DNA of 64,000 nucleotides from Pseudobutyrivibrio xylanivorans (GCF_008935055.1 NZ_CP043028.1:571501-635500), one strand, 5' to 3'; positions 35,354-44,165 are shown, counted from the stretch's first letter. Translations and numbers: made by a program. Notes: generated by a model not told the origin, from the sequence alone.

Positions 35354-36832
35354 CTATAGCAATTTAATTCTAAAACATAAAGGCTTATCAGTCATAAAAT
35401 CATTGGTACGTTTAATAACCATATCCTTTTCAGTTCTTTCAAATTGTAAATCCGCGCCTGTTGATAGCAGCTCCACTTTGTCTATTATCATCCCTCTCAT
35501 AGGTTGAGCCTTAAAAGCTTTAATCTTGGCATCCCCATTTATCGGCCTCATCCAAAATGCATATATGTAACCATTTTTGTATGTAAATCTATAATCTGAC
35601 TCGTTGTACTCTATTTCCTCTGAATCATTAAATGACCCATCTGTAATAGACGAATCGCCTTCTTTATATTGGCTCCAGCACCTTGTTCCATATATACCTT
35701 CGCCATTTACAGAAAGCCATTCTCCTATTTCTTTGAGAACTTTCTCTTCTTCTTTTGTAAAACTGCCATCTGCCTTAGGCCCGATATTAAGCAGAAAATT
35801 GCCATTTTTGCTGACTGTATCTATTAAATCGCAGATTAATTTATAACTGCGTTTAAAAGTGTTCTCCTTAACATATCCCCATGATTTATTTCCTATAGCA
35901 GTATCTGTCTGCCAATATCTAGGGGAAATATCTTGAAGTCCGCCTCTTTCCATATCAAATGTTGCTACATCAGGCGGAAATGCGTAATGCTTATAGCAAA
36001 TTGTAACTTCTTTTTTCCATTCAATGGCCCTATTGTAATAATATGCGCAGAGTTTCTTTAAATATGGCTTATATTCCTTATTCTGAATAGCAGTATCAAA
36101 ATAAAGCATTGCAGGCTTGTATATATCGATTATTTCGGCTGTTCTTGCAAGCCAGTCCTCAATCCATTCCTTGTCCGGACCCACACATTCTGGATTTTCT
36201 GTCAACCCATCAAATCCCACGTTGATGTATTCTGGCCTAAGTACAGCCGGACCATAAAAATCCCGGTATTTTTCATCATTTACATCACTATCAATCTCTC
36301 TTCCAAGATTCATAAAATAATAATGTTCAGCGCGATGTGATGAGCCGCAGAAAACAATACCTTGTCTTTCACATTCATCCTTTAGCTCCCCACATATATT
36401 TTTCTTTGGACCCATTGCAAAAGCATTCCATCGATTCAATTCTGAATCATACATGGAGAACCCATCGTGATGTTCCATAACAGGTACTACATATTTCGCG
36501 CCAGCATTTTTAAATGTCTCAATCCAGTGTTTTGCGTCAAATCTCTCAGCGGTAAACAATGGTATGAAATCTTTATATCCAAAATCTTTCTGCAATCCAA
36601 ATGTCTCAATATGATACCTATACTCAGGGTCCCGCTTATTATACATATTCCTTGAATACCATTCATTTCCAAAAGCGGGAACACTGTATAGTCCATAATG
36701 GATAAAAATACCAAATTTCGCATTTTCAAACCACTTTGGTGTTTGATGCTGTGAAAGTGATTCCCACGATGGCTTAAACTTCCCATCTCTATTTACAACT
36801 TCTATTTGTGTTAAATAATCTTCTTTTGTCAT
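35354..36832 (-). CDS. GH29 alpha-L-fucosidase
   Basis: Removes alpha-linked L-fucose from plant or host glycans. The 492-residue protein has no signal peptide, so it is likely cytoplasmic. GH29 signatures are FGIFIHYGLYSVPAFGNEWY (40-59), the PVMEHHDGF site (117-125), nucleophile candidate D246 in LYFDTA, and NFLLNIGPKADG. A C-terminal beta domain follows. It starts at an ATG with GGGGTGG upstream and forms a single-gene unit next to an ABC remnant. The linkage specificity cannot be read from the sequence. Confidence 0.92.
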   Translation of the reverse strand: MTKEDYLTQIEVVNRDGKFKPSWESLSQHQTPKWFENAKFGIFIHYGLYSVPAFGNEWYSRNMYNKRDPEYRYHIETFGLQKDFGYKDFIPLFTAERFDAKHWIETFKNAGAKYVVPVMEHHDGFSMYDSELNRWNAFAMGPKKNICGELKDECERQGIVFCGSSHRAEHYYFMNLGREIDSDVNDEKYRDFYGPAVLRPEYINVGFDGLTENPECVGPDKEWIEDWLARTAEIIDIYKPAMLYFDTAIQNKEYKPYLKKLCAYYYNRAIEWKKEVTICYKHYAFPPDVATFDMERGGLQDISPRYWQTDTAIGNKSWGYVKENTFKRSYKLICDLIDTVSKNGNFLLNIGPKADGSFTKEEEKVLKEIGEWLSVNGEGIYGTRCWSQYKEGDSSITDGSFNDSEEIEYNESDYRFTYKNGYIYAFWMRPINGDAKIKAFKAQPMRGMIIDKVELLSTGADLQFERTEKDMVIKRTNDFMTDKPLCFRIKLL

Positions 36833-37011
36833 GTTCCCACCCCTGATAATTTCATTACTATTGTTCCCATATGAAAATATTATTCATTTGGAAATTCAAT
36901 TTGGCCTATGATTCATGAAATTATTATACCAAGGGCGTTAGCACTAGAAACCCGCAGAAGTATAGGATTCTACCTATATTTTTATTTGTTTACAATACGG
37001 CTGTATTACTG

Positions 37012-37058
37012 TTGAAAATAAAAGCCCTGGGTATCGGCGCTTACCGCCACCCCAAGGC
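37012..37058 (-). terminator. terminator of the redox operon
   Basis: On the minus strand GCCTTGGG pairs with CCCAGGGC around an inner GGCG/CGCC stem, followed by TTTTATTTTC. It lies 43 nt after the last gene. Confidence 0.75.
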
Positions 37059-37100
37059 TTAACTATAGAACTATTTTATTGTAACTAATAAACTACAAAC

Positions 37101-37493
37101 TTAGCCAATCTCCACTGCTTCCCCAAGTGAAAGCACTGCATTTCTAACACACTCAGGGCACTCGCATAACACTTGGCCCGTTGTGATACCCTTTAAATCC
37201 TTGCAGATTGTGGCACCACATTTTTCATTAAACTTGCTTACGATATCCTTTGAAAATCTAGGTGTACCTTTGCCATCTGTAGCCATGCCAGCCACCATAA
37301 CGGCGCCGATAAGCGCACCACATGTGCTTTCCATACATCCCATACCAGCTGCAAAGCCTGCCGACAGTTTCATAAGCTCCTCTGGAGCGATATTTATTTT
37401 ATCTTCAAATGCTTTAAGCACTGATTGGGTGCAGTTGCACTGTCCTGTAGCCTTTAAATTTGCGGCTAAATTAGCTCTTTCTTCTATTGTCAT
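37101..37493 (-). CDS. C_GCAxxG_C_C family redox protein
   Basis: A 130-residue protein of the C_GCAxxG_C_C family, thought to be redox active. It has the cysteine pattern GQCNCTQSVL, GMGCMESTCGALIGAVM, CGATICKDLKGI and VLCECPECV. The start overlaps the stop of the membrane ferredoxin gene by one base (TAATG), showing coupled translation. It is the last gene of a three-gene operon with a small ferredoxin and a NapH-like protein. The substrate is unknown. Confidence 0.87.
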   Translation of the reverse strand: MTIEERANLAANLKATGQCNCTQSVLKAFEDKINIAPEELMKLSAGFAAGMGCMESTCGALIGAVMVAGMATDGKGTPRFSKDIVSKFNEKCGATICKDLKGITTGQVLCECPECVRNAVLSLGEAVEIG

Positions 37494-38080
37494 TACTTTG
37501 CTCCTTTTTCTTTTATCTTACATATGCCCTGAGTCATGGTTCCCATAGGACAAAATGTGCACCAGGTTCTTTCTTTATATAGTACCATTACAATGAGGCC
37601 AATCAAAGTAGATGTAAGCATCAAACTGTAAAATCCATATCCAAACTGTGCTACCCAATCAGGAAAAATACTTCCAGAATAGGTCCATTCCCAAGGAACC
37701 TTAAAGGTCCAGAAAAGCTTTATCGCTTTGCGCAGAGTGCCAACACCGGCAAATACCTGATAAGTTTGGAAAACCATTGTACCAAACATTGTAAGGAAAA
37801 ATATTAAAAATCCATATCTAAACCATTTTGACGATACCCACTTTGGCGCAGGTTTCTTTCTGGAACATCCCACATTTCTTCCTAATACCCAAAATAGCTG
37901 CCCCCTGCCACACATATTATTACAGAACCACTTGTTTCCACCTACTATTGCAAATATCAGAGGCAAAATGAAATCTATCATCCCTAACCATGCAAATAAT
38001 ATATTAAAGAAACCTAGAGCGAAATAAATGATGCTCCAAATCCAAAGATAGTTGTACCAGTGCTTTTTCTTGTTAGCCAT
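37493..38080 (-). CDS. NapH-like membrane 4Fe-4S protein
   Basis: A 195-residue membrane protein with four or so hydrophobic helices. It has cysteine motifs CNNMCGRGQL near residue 53 and CTFCPMGTMTQGIC near residue 175, as in the NapH/CcoG/RsxA-type electron-transfer proteins. It may pass electrons between quinone or thiol pools and the soluble ferredoxin encoded just upstream, with which it overlaps by 8 bp. The partner C_GCAxxG_C_C protein follows. The specific reaction is unknown. Confidence 0.85.
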   Translation of the reverse strand: MANKKKHWYNYLWIWSIIYFALGFFNILFAWLGMIDFILPLIFAIVGGNKWFCNNMCGRGQLFWVLGRNVGCSRKKPAPKWVSSKWFRYGFLIFFLTMFGTMVFQTYQVFAGVGTLRKAIKLFWTFKVPWEWTYSGSIFPDWVAQFGYGFYSLMLTSTLIGLIVMVLYKERTWCTFCPMGTMTQGICKIKEKGAK

Positions 38081-38279
38081 TTATCACTTCCCTCTCTTTC
38101 ACTTCAATAACATTTGCTGGACAGGCTTTTGCACACAATCCACATCCCACACAGAGATCTTCATCTACAGTAGCATAGCATCCTCGATAGATTGATATTG
38201 CATTCTTTGGACACTGCAATCTACAGACTCCACAGGCAACACAGCCTGCTACATTTACATTTGCTTTTTTCTTTGCCAT
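38073..38279 (-). CDS. 2[4Fe-4S] ferredoxin
   Basis: A 68-residue ferredoxin with two CX2CX2CX3C motifs, CVACGVCRLQCP and CVGCGLCAKACP, each able to hold a 4Fe-4S cluster. It is first in the three-gene redox operon, overlaps the NapH-like gene, and has AAAGGGAAG before the ATG. It is divergent from an HxlR regulator. Confidence 0.95.
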   Translation of the reverse strand: MAKKKANVNVAGCVACGVCRLQCPKNAISIYRGCYATVDEDLCVGCGLCAKACPANVIEVKEREVING

Positions 38280-38318
38280 TTAGACTTCCCTTTACTTTCC
38301 ACTTGTTTTTTGAATCCG

Positions 38319-38328
38319 ATATGCATAT
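38319..38328. promoter_or_regulatory. palindrome in the ferredoxin-HxlR divergent promoter
   Basis: ATATGCATAT is a perfect 10-bp palindrome followed by an AT-rich TATAT/TATAAAA stretch. It is a plausible HxlR operator shared by both promoters. Confidence 0.35.
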
Positions 38329-38393
38329 TATATATGGTATAAAAAACTTATCAAGTACGCATTTTTTATTAATCTAGTAAGGAAAAACTGACT

Positions 38394-38726
38394 ATGAAAA
38401 AAGAACCATTATGTGATGAAATCGCAGGCGAAGGCTGCGGATTAAAGAAAGTATTAAATATTGTCGGCGGCAAATGGAAAATTATGATTCTCTGTGTCAT
38501 CGACAACAATGAAGTTGCAAGATATGGTGATTTGCGCCGCTCAGTATTTGGAATCACAAACACTATGCTGGCCCAATCTCTCAAAGAATTGGAAAATGAT
38601 GGCATGGTACTGAGAACCCAGTATGATGAAATGCCAGTGCGAGTAGAATACACTCTCACCGATAAAGCAAAATCCATGATACCTATTCTGCTACAGCTAA
38701 AAAAATGGGGCGAGGAAAATTTATAA
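38394..38726 (+). CDS. HxlR-family transcriptional regulator
   Basis: A 110-residue MarR-like winged-helix regulator with the HxlR core VLNIVGGKWKIMILCVI, RYGDLRRSVFGITNTMLAQSL and VRVEYTLTDKAKSM. C7 and C15 lie just before the DNA-binding domain; related HxlR proteins sense oxidants or aldehydes through an N-terminal cysteine. It is divergent from the redox operon, so thiol or electrophile control of that operon is a reasonable inference. Confidence 0.9.
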   Translation: MKKEPLCDEIAGEGCGLKKVLNIVGGKWKIMILCVIDNNEVARYGDLRRSVFGITNTMLAQSLKELENDGMVLRTQYDEMPVRVEYTLTDKAKSMIPILLQLKKWGEENL

Positions 38727-38760
38727 TTTCATTATTACATTGGCTAATGATAATATTCGT

Positions 38761-38787
38761 AAAAAAAGTTGCCCCGAAGGACAACTT
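38761..38787 (-). terminator. terminator of the EAL gene
   Basis: On the minus strand AAGTTG-TCC-TTC-GGGG-CAACTT is followed by TTTTTTT, 33 nt after the stop. The plus-strand HxlR gene also ends into it. Confidence 0.7.
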
Positions 38788-38819
38788 GTAAAAAATCACG
38801 GATAACTTGCATAACAATA

Positions 38820-40721
38820 TTATCGTGTTCCATATTTAGCTATAAATTCATCCAGCGGCAGAGGCTTTGAGAAGTAGAAGCCTTGCAAATAGGTACAACC
38901 AAGCTCGTACATTGTTTTGGCCATTTCTTCATTTTCAATGCCCTCTGCGGTAATCTCGAAACCGGATTTTTTAAAGGCGCTGATTTCACTAGGTAATACA
39001 TAATCAGGCTCCTTGCAATAATCCCACACAATACTCATATCAAGCTTAATGTTGATAAATGGAGCCTTGCGAAGTCTTGACATATTGGAATAGCCTGTTC
39101 CGTAATCATCAAGAACAAATTTAAATCCATTTGTGGTCAGCAAGGAAATCTGCTTATCTATCAGCTGTTCATCTATCAGTGCTTCTTCTGTTATCTCCAA
39201 ATGGATAAACTCGCCATCAGCTCCTGTTTCACTAACATAGTTTTTAAGTGTATCTACCAAATCCATTCTCATAAATTGAACTGGTGATAGATTTACATTT
39301 ATGAAAGATAAATTCAGCTTTTTCAGTTCAGGATTTATAGAGCATTCGCAGCATTTTCTGAATACCTGTTTGCCAAGCTGGTTGATTTTACCATTTTTTT
39401 CTGCGATAGGAATAAACAAGCCTGGTGGAATAATATTTCCCTCAGAATCTCGTATTCTGGCAAGAGCCTCTGCCCCGGCTATTTTACCGGTTTCACTATT
39501 TACTATAGGCTGCAGGAAAATCTCAACCTCATCATTTTCTATGGCCTTATCCAAAGACCTGATTATTTCTCTTTCTTTTGCTATTTTTTCTATGCTACTA
39601 TTATCTATTTTTTCCAGGCAATCATTACTTCCTGTTTCCGCAACATTAAATGCCTCATCAAAAATACGAATGATTGTTTCAGCAGGAATTTCCTTATTCT
39701 CTAAATGTACAACGCTTGCACCTAATGAAAACCAGATTTCAGTGTTTCTTGAAACCCAAGGCTGCATAAATCTATCCTTAAGTACCTTGTATACCTCTTC
39801 CCAATCCCTCTTATTTTTCTTGTGATCAAACATTATGAAGCTGCCGTTTCCATAATAGAAAATCAAATAGTCTGGGAATTGTCTGTGCATATAAGATTGA
39901 ACCAGATATACACCCTGGTTCGTTTGCTTTGCACCATAAAGCTCAAATTTTTCAGAGTAGCTTCTGTCGCAGATAACAATGGCATCTATCAGCTTAATGC
40001 CGTTTAATTCAGATACGTACTCCCTTAGTGCTACTCTATTAAAAATATAAGTACGTTCTTCCAATAAAAAATCAGGATTTTCAAATCCTAAGAACAATAC
40101 TATAAAGGCAGTCAAAATAAAGATGAGCATCAACAGCCATGCTGGAAACAGGTATCGTACAAGTAAACCGACTAAAAGAACAGTGTTGCATCCAATAAGG
40201 ATTTGAATTTCTCTTTTTCTAAGAACCTCTGATTGTCGATTTACTATAGCCACATATGTAAAAATGATATAAATTCCCCACACTGCATAAAGTAAATAAT
40301 ACAATGGAGCGCTATGATAGCCTGTCTCATCAATATAGTAAAACCATTTAGTCCAAGGGGTACTAAGAATAATAAGATTAGTCAAATTTAGCGGCAGCTG
40401 ACTTAGGAAACCAGTACCAGTATTTTTTAAGAAACTTGAATTTAAAACTACAGCTGTAAAATAGAAGAATGAATAACCTGCGCACAAGAAGGATATAAAA
40501 TACGCGGTATTAAGAATGTAAAGAACAGCACTACTATAAGACTGATAGTTCATATCAGCCATCGTGGATGCAATATCAAACGCTATACCTAAATAAACCA
40601 TAACAATCAGGTATACAAATGTCCTATTCCTTTTTACTGGCAATCTCGGAAGCGAAACATAATGTCCAATAAAAACTGTAAGAATCATTAAGCTTGGAAT
40701 TGCATAGTCCATATTCCACAT
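38820..40721 (-). CDS. membrane-bound EAL-domain c-di-GMP phosphodiesterase
   Basis: A 633-residue protein. Residues 1-225 hold about seven hydrophobic helices. Residues 230-370 form a degenerate GGDEF-like region without a clear GGDEF signature. Residues 385-630 form an EAL domain with the catalytic residues intact: EALAR, NVNLSP, LEITEEAL, LDDYGTGYSN, KLDMS, TAEGIE and LQGFYFSKPL. It should hydrolyse c-di-GMP, probably under control of a membrane signal. It is a single gene with its own terminator. Confidence 0.9.
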   Translation of the reverse strand: MWNMDYAIPSLMILTVFIGHYVSLPRLPVKRNRTFVYLIVMVYLGIAFDIASTMADMNYQSYSSAVLYILNTAYFISFLCAGYSFFYFTAVVLNSSFLKNTGTGFLSQLPLNLTNLIILSTPWTKWFYYIDETGYHSAPLYYLLYAVWGIYIIFTYVAIVNRQSEVLRKREIQILIGCNTVLLVGLLVRYLFPAWLLMLIFILTAFIVLFLGFENPDFLLEERTYIFNRVALREYVSELNGIKLIDAIVICDRSYSEKFELYGAKQTNQGVYLVQSYMHRQFPDYLIFYYGNGSFIMFDHKKNKRDWEEVYKVLKDRFMQPWVSRNTEIWFSLGASVVHLENKEIPAETIIRIFDEAFNVAETGSNDCLEKIDNSSIEKIAKEREIIRSLDKAIENDEVEIFLQPIVNSETGKIAGAEALARIRDSEGNIIPPGLFIPIAEKNGKINQLGKQVFRKCCECSINPELKKLNLSFINVNLSPVQFMRMDLVDTLKNYVSETGADGEFIHLEITEEALIDEQLIDKQISLLTTNGFKFVLDDYGTGYSNMSRLRKAPFINIKLDMSIVWDYCKEPDYVLPSEISAFKKSGFEITAEGIENEEMAKTMYELGCTYLQGFYFSKPLPLDEFIAKYGTR

Positions 40722-40855
40722 AAGCAGCTCTCAATCTATAAAAGTTCTTGTTTTCAGTACAAGATAGAAAAATATACTAATTTCACCACATGGCTTATAA
40801 TACACTATAGATGTGAAAATTTAGTAGTTATTCTATGTAGCAAAAAAGTAAACAT

Positions 40856-40873
40856 AAAAAGTGTCTTCGACAC
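40856..40873 (-). terminator. orphan hairpin with T-run
   Basis: GTGTC-TTC-GACAC at 40861-40873 is followed on the minus strand by TTTTTATG. No intact minus-strand gene ends here, so it may belong to a lost gene. Confidence 0.4.
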
Positions 40874-40890
40874 CTCAACTCCCCTGCCCC

Positions 40891-41153
40891 TCATTCATGA
40901 GGAACTTCGTAAATTCTTTCTTGAAAACAGGAATTTATTAAACTGTCTATTTTCTTCGGTCTGTTCAGTAGTCCTCACTATGTTTGCAAAAGATAATAAA
41001 TCTGAGTGCTTCACACCAGGTATGATTTGTGTTTTACATACTTTTGGAAGAAGTCTCCAGTGGAACCCTCATATACATTGTCTGATTACAGAAGGTGGCA
41101 TTGGTAATAAATATATCTATAAGCATTGTGCAAAAGGTTTTTATATCTTCTAG
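40891..41153 (+). pseudogene. IS91-type transposase remnant
   Basis: One frame reads EELRKFFLENRNLLNCLFSS, FAKDNKSECFTPGMICVLHT, FGRSLQWNPHIHCLITEGG and ends at TAG 41151. The phrase W-N-P-H-I-H-x-L-I-T-E-G-G is characteristic of the IS91/IS801 Y2-HUH transposases. Both the N-terminal zinc-binding part and the catalytic C-terminus are missing. It is followed by a terminator at 41173. Confidence 0.75.
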
Positions 41154-41172
41154 CAACACTTCTTGTTTTTAT

Positions 41173-41198
41173 GCCCGCCTCCGCGCGGGCTTTTCTTC
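41173..41198 (+). terminator. terminator after the IS91 remnant
   Basis: GCCCGC-CTCC-GCGGGC type hairpin at 41173-41190 is followed by TTTTCTTCT. Confidence 0.65.
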
Positions 41199-41244
41199 TA
41201 TCAAGATTTCTCCTGAGTGACGAAGGAGAAATTTCCTATAAAGT

Positions 41245-41283
41245 AAAAAAGAACCCCTAAAGCCGCTAAACTAAAGGGGTTCT
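41245..41283 (-). terminator. probable original terminator of tRNA-Leu, now displaced
   Basis: On the minus strand AGAACCCCT pairs with AGGGGTTCT and is followed by TTTTTTAC. It lies just outside attL, where the end of tRNA-Leu would be if the integrative element were absent. The linkage is an inference. Confidence 0.6.
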
Positions 41284-41297
41284 AAAATATAATATCA

Positions 41298-41320
41298 ATG
41301 CCGGCTGCGGGACTTGAACC
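41298..41320. repeat. attL: copy of the tRNA-Leu 3' end
   Basis: This 23-bp segment is identical to 52164-52186, the 3' end of tRNA-Leu(CAA), and begins ATGCCGGCTGCGGGACTTGA. It is followed by unrelated sequence. It marks the far end of the integrative element. Confidence 0.9.
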
Positions 41321-41363
41321 TTAAACAGGGTTCACAAATACTATAAAATCAAGGAGGAAAAGC

Positions 41364-41453
41364 ATGTCGGAAGTCTCGTTGCCCTTTTGGTTGCCCTTTT
41401 ATTTTTATGCTGTTAGAATGATAAAAACAGAGCAGAATAATCAACGTAAATAA
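41364..41453 (+). CDS. small ORF (29 aa) inside attL
   Basis: MSEVSLPFWLPFYFYAVRMI followed by KTEQNNQRK. It has a strong AAGGAGG box 6 nt before its ATG, which is why it is listed, but no recognised family. It holds a CCCTTTTGGTTGCCCTTTTA repeat in its DNA. It may be a leader peptide or chance. Confidence 0.25.
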   Translation: MSEVSLPFWLPFYFYAVRMIKTEQNNQRK

Positions 41454-41611
41454 TAAATATTATTTAGAAAAAACTATTGATAATCTTCGCTGATGATGGT
41501 ATCTTTTAATTAGACCGCAGGAAGGCGTGGGTAATGCCCGAATCCAAATATTCCATCGGCGGGATTAAGAATGGTATATCCATTCTTTTTTTTTATCTTA
41601 TGGAGGATTTT

Positions 41612-42565
41612 ATGCTTAATACAGAGCTTCCAATAGACCTTGAACAACAAGTGTCCTTGATGAAAAGATATGTGAGTTTTCGTCAAAAGAAAAAATTTAG
41701 AGATTTTTTAACATATACAGGTTATTTTAGAGCTAGTCGTTATGGTAAATTTCTGCTCACAAAAGTAGAGACTTTAGGTTTTAAAGCTGACTCAAAACTA
41801 TTCTTTTCAACTTACGACTTTGATGTTCAACTAAGACAGTTGCTATTTAAATATTGCACAAAAGCAGAGATTTTCTTTAAAAGTAATGTAAGTAATGCAT
41901 TATCTCTGAAAACAGGAGATGCTGCTTTTTATCTTGATAAGCAATATTATACCCCTTCTAAAGGTGAGCGTTTTAAAGTTACAAGAGAGAAAAATACACG
42001 TTTTTTTGGAAAGAAATTTTATCCTAGTTTGCGTGACAAAGAAGAACAGCTTCGAAAAGATGTAGTTAAGCATCCTGAATTGAAGGAATATAGAAAAGGT
42101 GGTAGTCGTCATAAAAATCTCCTTCCAGTATGGGCCGCTTTTACATATTTTGAAATGGGTACAATAACTATGATGTACTCTTATCTTAGAGGTGACTTGA
42201 GAAAAGCAGTTTTAGATTATGCATACCCTGGACGCAACTACAAAAAAGAAGTGACAAAACAAATTGATACATGGTTAGATGCTATACGAAACTTAAGGAA
42301 TTATTGCGCTCATCATTCCATGGTTATAGGTATGACATCTTCAGTAGTTATCCCTGATAAAAGAGATCCTCAAGATGTATTACCAACAGACACTGATTTG
42401 TATTCGCGTATATATGCACTGAAAAAACTTTTACCTCAGAAAGATGCGGATGCACTGGGGGATGAATTGAGTAAATTGATTAGTAAATCTAAAATTGATG
42501 TTTATAAAATAGGGATACTTCCCGATAACTGGAAAGAAATGTACGACAGAATTAATTACTTGTAA
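41612..42565 (+). CDS. Abi_2-type (AbiD/AbiF-like) abortive infection protein
   Basis: A 317-residue protein similar to the Abi_2 family of phage-defence proteins. Conserved features are the N-terminal FRASRYGKFLL-type region, LLPVWAAFTYFEMGTITMMY, and RNLRNYCAHHSMV, an R-N-x-C-A-H motif like the catalytic Rx4-6H of HEPN ribonucleases. The likely job is growth arrest by RNA cleavage on phage infection. I chose the ATG at 41612, which has GGAGG 6 nt upstream, over the longer frame. It is the first cargo gene after attL. No antitoxin is seen beside it. Confidence 0.85.
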   Translation: MLNTELPIDLEQQVSLMKRYVSFRQKKKFRDFLTYTGYFRASRYGKFLLTKVETLGFKADSKLFFSTYDFDVQLRQLLFKYCTKAEIFFKSNVSNALSLKTGDAAFYLDKQYYTPSKGERFKVTREKNTRFFGKKFYPSLRDKEEQLRKDVVKHPELKEYRKGGSRHKNLLPVWAAFTYFEMGTITMMYSYLRGDLRKAVLDYAYPGRNYKKEVTKQIDTWLDAIRNLRNYCAHHSMVIGMTSSVVIPDKRDPQDVLPTDTDLYSRIYALKKLLPQKDADALGDELSKLISKSKIDVYKIGILPDNWKEMYDRINYL

Positions 42566-42606
42566 TTATGTATTTTTGAAATCAATTGATGTTTGCCTAA
42601 CATAAA

Positions 42607-42648
42607 ACAACGGTTTGTGCAGCTTTGATACTGAACAAACCGTTGTTA
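42607..42648 (-). terminator. terminator of the four-gene cluster
   Basis: AACAACGGTTTGT pairs perfectly with ACAAACCGTTGTT across a 16-nt loop, with T-rich sequence on both sides. It ends the minus-strand cluster and also the Abi_2 gene on the plus strand. Confidence 0.75.
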
Positions 42649-42661
42649 TTTTATCATCAGT

Positions 42662-43333
42662 TTACTTGCTGATATTTACGGTATTCTCATTAATCACTTC
42701 CTTAGATTCGCTTTCCTTCGCCTTAAAATAATTATCAAAGAGCGAATCCGCAGCATCCATGGTTTGTTGGCAAATAGAAGGTAGCTTTCTTCCCCAAGAC
42801 TTACCTGCTAAACCAAATCCTTTATGCATAGCCTTTTGCATTTCATGCATTTTTTCTACATCATCACCAGCTAATGCGCTAGCAAAATCAAAAAGTCTCT
42901 GAGACGTTTGTTTTACGCCCCAATAACCATCTTCTCCAATATCAGCCTGAGCTTTGGCCTTTGTGGCAGCATCAACTTTGAAATTGCCGCCAGCTAACAT
43001 TCGCCAAAAGCTGTCATCATTTGCTTTTCCAAATGTTCCAACTTGTCCTGAAATAGTCTTATTAACTAATTCAAGCATTTGCTGCTTCTGTTTTTCCATA
43101 TTGTCCTTTAATTGTTGTACTAGGGCAGCGCGGTCCTCTTTGCTCATCTTATTGATTTTGTATGAACCAGTTTCAGTTTTATCACCCTTTTCGTATGTAA
43201 CCCCTTCATCATTCGATTTTTTATTTATACTGTTTATTCTTACTGGTGTTTCTGTATTCTCAATATTACTAGGTTCATTTGAAGTTAAAGCTGTAGGTGT
43301 TACATTTGAAATTCCATTTATATCTATACCCAT
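42662..43333 (-). CDS. uncharacterised cargo protein A
   Basis: A 223-residue hydrophilic protein without signal peptide. After a low-complexity N-terminus (about 65 residues) comes a conserved-looking helical domain: SKEDRAALVQQLKDNMEKQK, DDSFWRMLAGGNFKVDAATK, DIGEDGYWGVKQTSQRLFDF and KSWGRKLPSICQQTMDA. I recall this domain as a widespread uncharacterised family in Clostridia, but cannot name it. The ATG at 43333 has ATGGAGGT upstream. It is the last gene of the cluster. Confidence 0.8.
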   Translation of the reverse strand: MGIDINGISNVTPTALTSNEPSNIENTETPVRINSINKKSNDEGVTYEKGDKTETGSYKINKMSKEDRAALVQQLKDNMEKQKQQMLELVNKTISGQVGTFGKANDDSFWRMLAGGNFKVDAATKAKAQADIGEDGYWGVKQTSQRLFDFASALAGDDVEKMHEMQKAMHKGFGLAGKSWGRKLPSICQQTMDAADSLFDNYFKAKESESKEVINENTVNISK

Positions 43334-43354
43334 AATAAATACCTCCATACAAAA

Positions 43355-44131
43355 CTATTCTTTGAAGTCATACTTACTTTTTACTAAGTCATTTAGAGAA
43401 TTAGAATAGCGTCCTTGTTTGTTATAAGAGCTTCCTACACCAGCAGCATTCGCAATTGAATTTCCCTTATTCATTAACTGCGAAGCATATGAATTATGGC
43501 CAGTGAATAGCGATTTAAGGGCTCCTATATCAGCCTTTTTTAACTGGTCCACATCTAACGAAAGCTTATTTCCCTTTCCAATATATATTCCTACTTTGTT
43601 AAGAGTTTTCTGATGTGCGGAAGTTGTTTTTGTCATCCACGCACCATTTCGTAAAACGCTTTTAGTGTTGGAATTACCTGCAGCTTCAACAGTACTGTTA
43701 TAGTCTTCAATAAATGCATTTAAAGCCTTCTCAATATCCGACCAGTTATAATCTGATTTAGCTTTTTCTTCTCCTGTTAATTCATCTTTTTCTGTAATTG
43801 TTTTTTGTTCCCATAAGGATGCACTCATGAGCCTTTCAGAAGATTTGGATAAAGCACTTGCTGCTTCAGCCATTGCAGTCAACTTAGCCGAAGAGTCTTT
43901 TCCGGCATTGGCTTTCTGGGCTTTGTCCTGTGCATAATAAGCCTTCATTAGCTTTCCGTAAGTTCCACTTTTGATGAGTGAATAGTCGGATAGACTAAAT
44001 GATCCACTGGAAACTTTAGGTGCTGATGCACTTAACCCATCTAAGAAATCATTTGAATAGTTTTGATTGTTCACGTTGTAGTTCTCGTCGAAATACTTGT
44101 GATTTGATACATAGTCGCTAATCCTTGCCAT
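43355..44131 (-). CDS. uncharacterised cargo protein B, FliD-like
   Basis: A 258-residue protein without signal peptide. The middle has SGSFSLSDYSLIKSGTYGKL and MKAYYAQDK; the C-terminal half (NAFIEDYNSTVEAAGN, then LNKVGIYIGKGNKLSLDVDQ and ADIGALKSLFTGHNSYASQL) resembles the C-terminal helices of the flagellar cap protein FliD. Because FliD is exported by the flagellar type III system without a signal peptide, a similar export route is possible but unproven. AAGGAGG precedes the ATG. It lies between proteins A and C. Confidence 0.75.
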   Translation of the reverse strand: MARISDYVSNHKYFDENYNVNNQNYSNDFLDGLSASAPKVSSGSFSLSDYSLIKSGTYGKLMKAYYAQDKAQKANAGKDSSAKLTAMAEAASALSKSSERLMSASLWEQKTITEKDELTGEEKAKSDYNWSDIEKALNAFIEDYNSTVEAAGNSNTKSVLRNGAWMTKTTSAHQKTLNKVGIYIGKGNKLSLDVDQLKKADIGALKSLFTGHNSYASQLMNKGNSIANAAGVGSSYNKQGRYSNSLNDLVKSKYDFKE

Positions 44132-44165
44132 AATAATCGACCTCCTTGTCTATAACCCAATCCTT

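Noticed and set aside
38820..40721. A defective EAL domain due to a shortened segment after KLDMS.
   Set aside because: The catalytic motifs are all present and the shorter spacing is, as I recall, usual for Lachnospiraceae EAL proteins.
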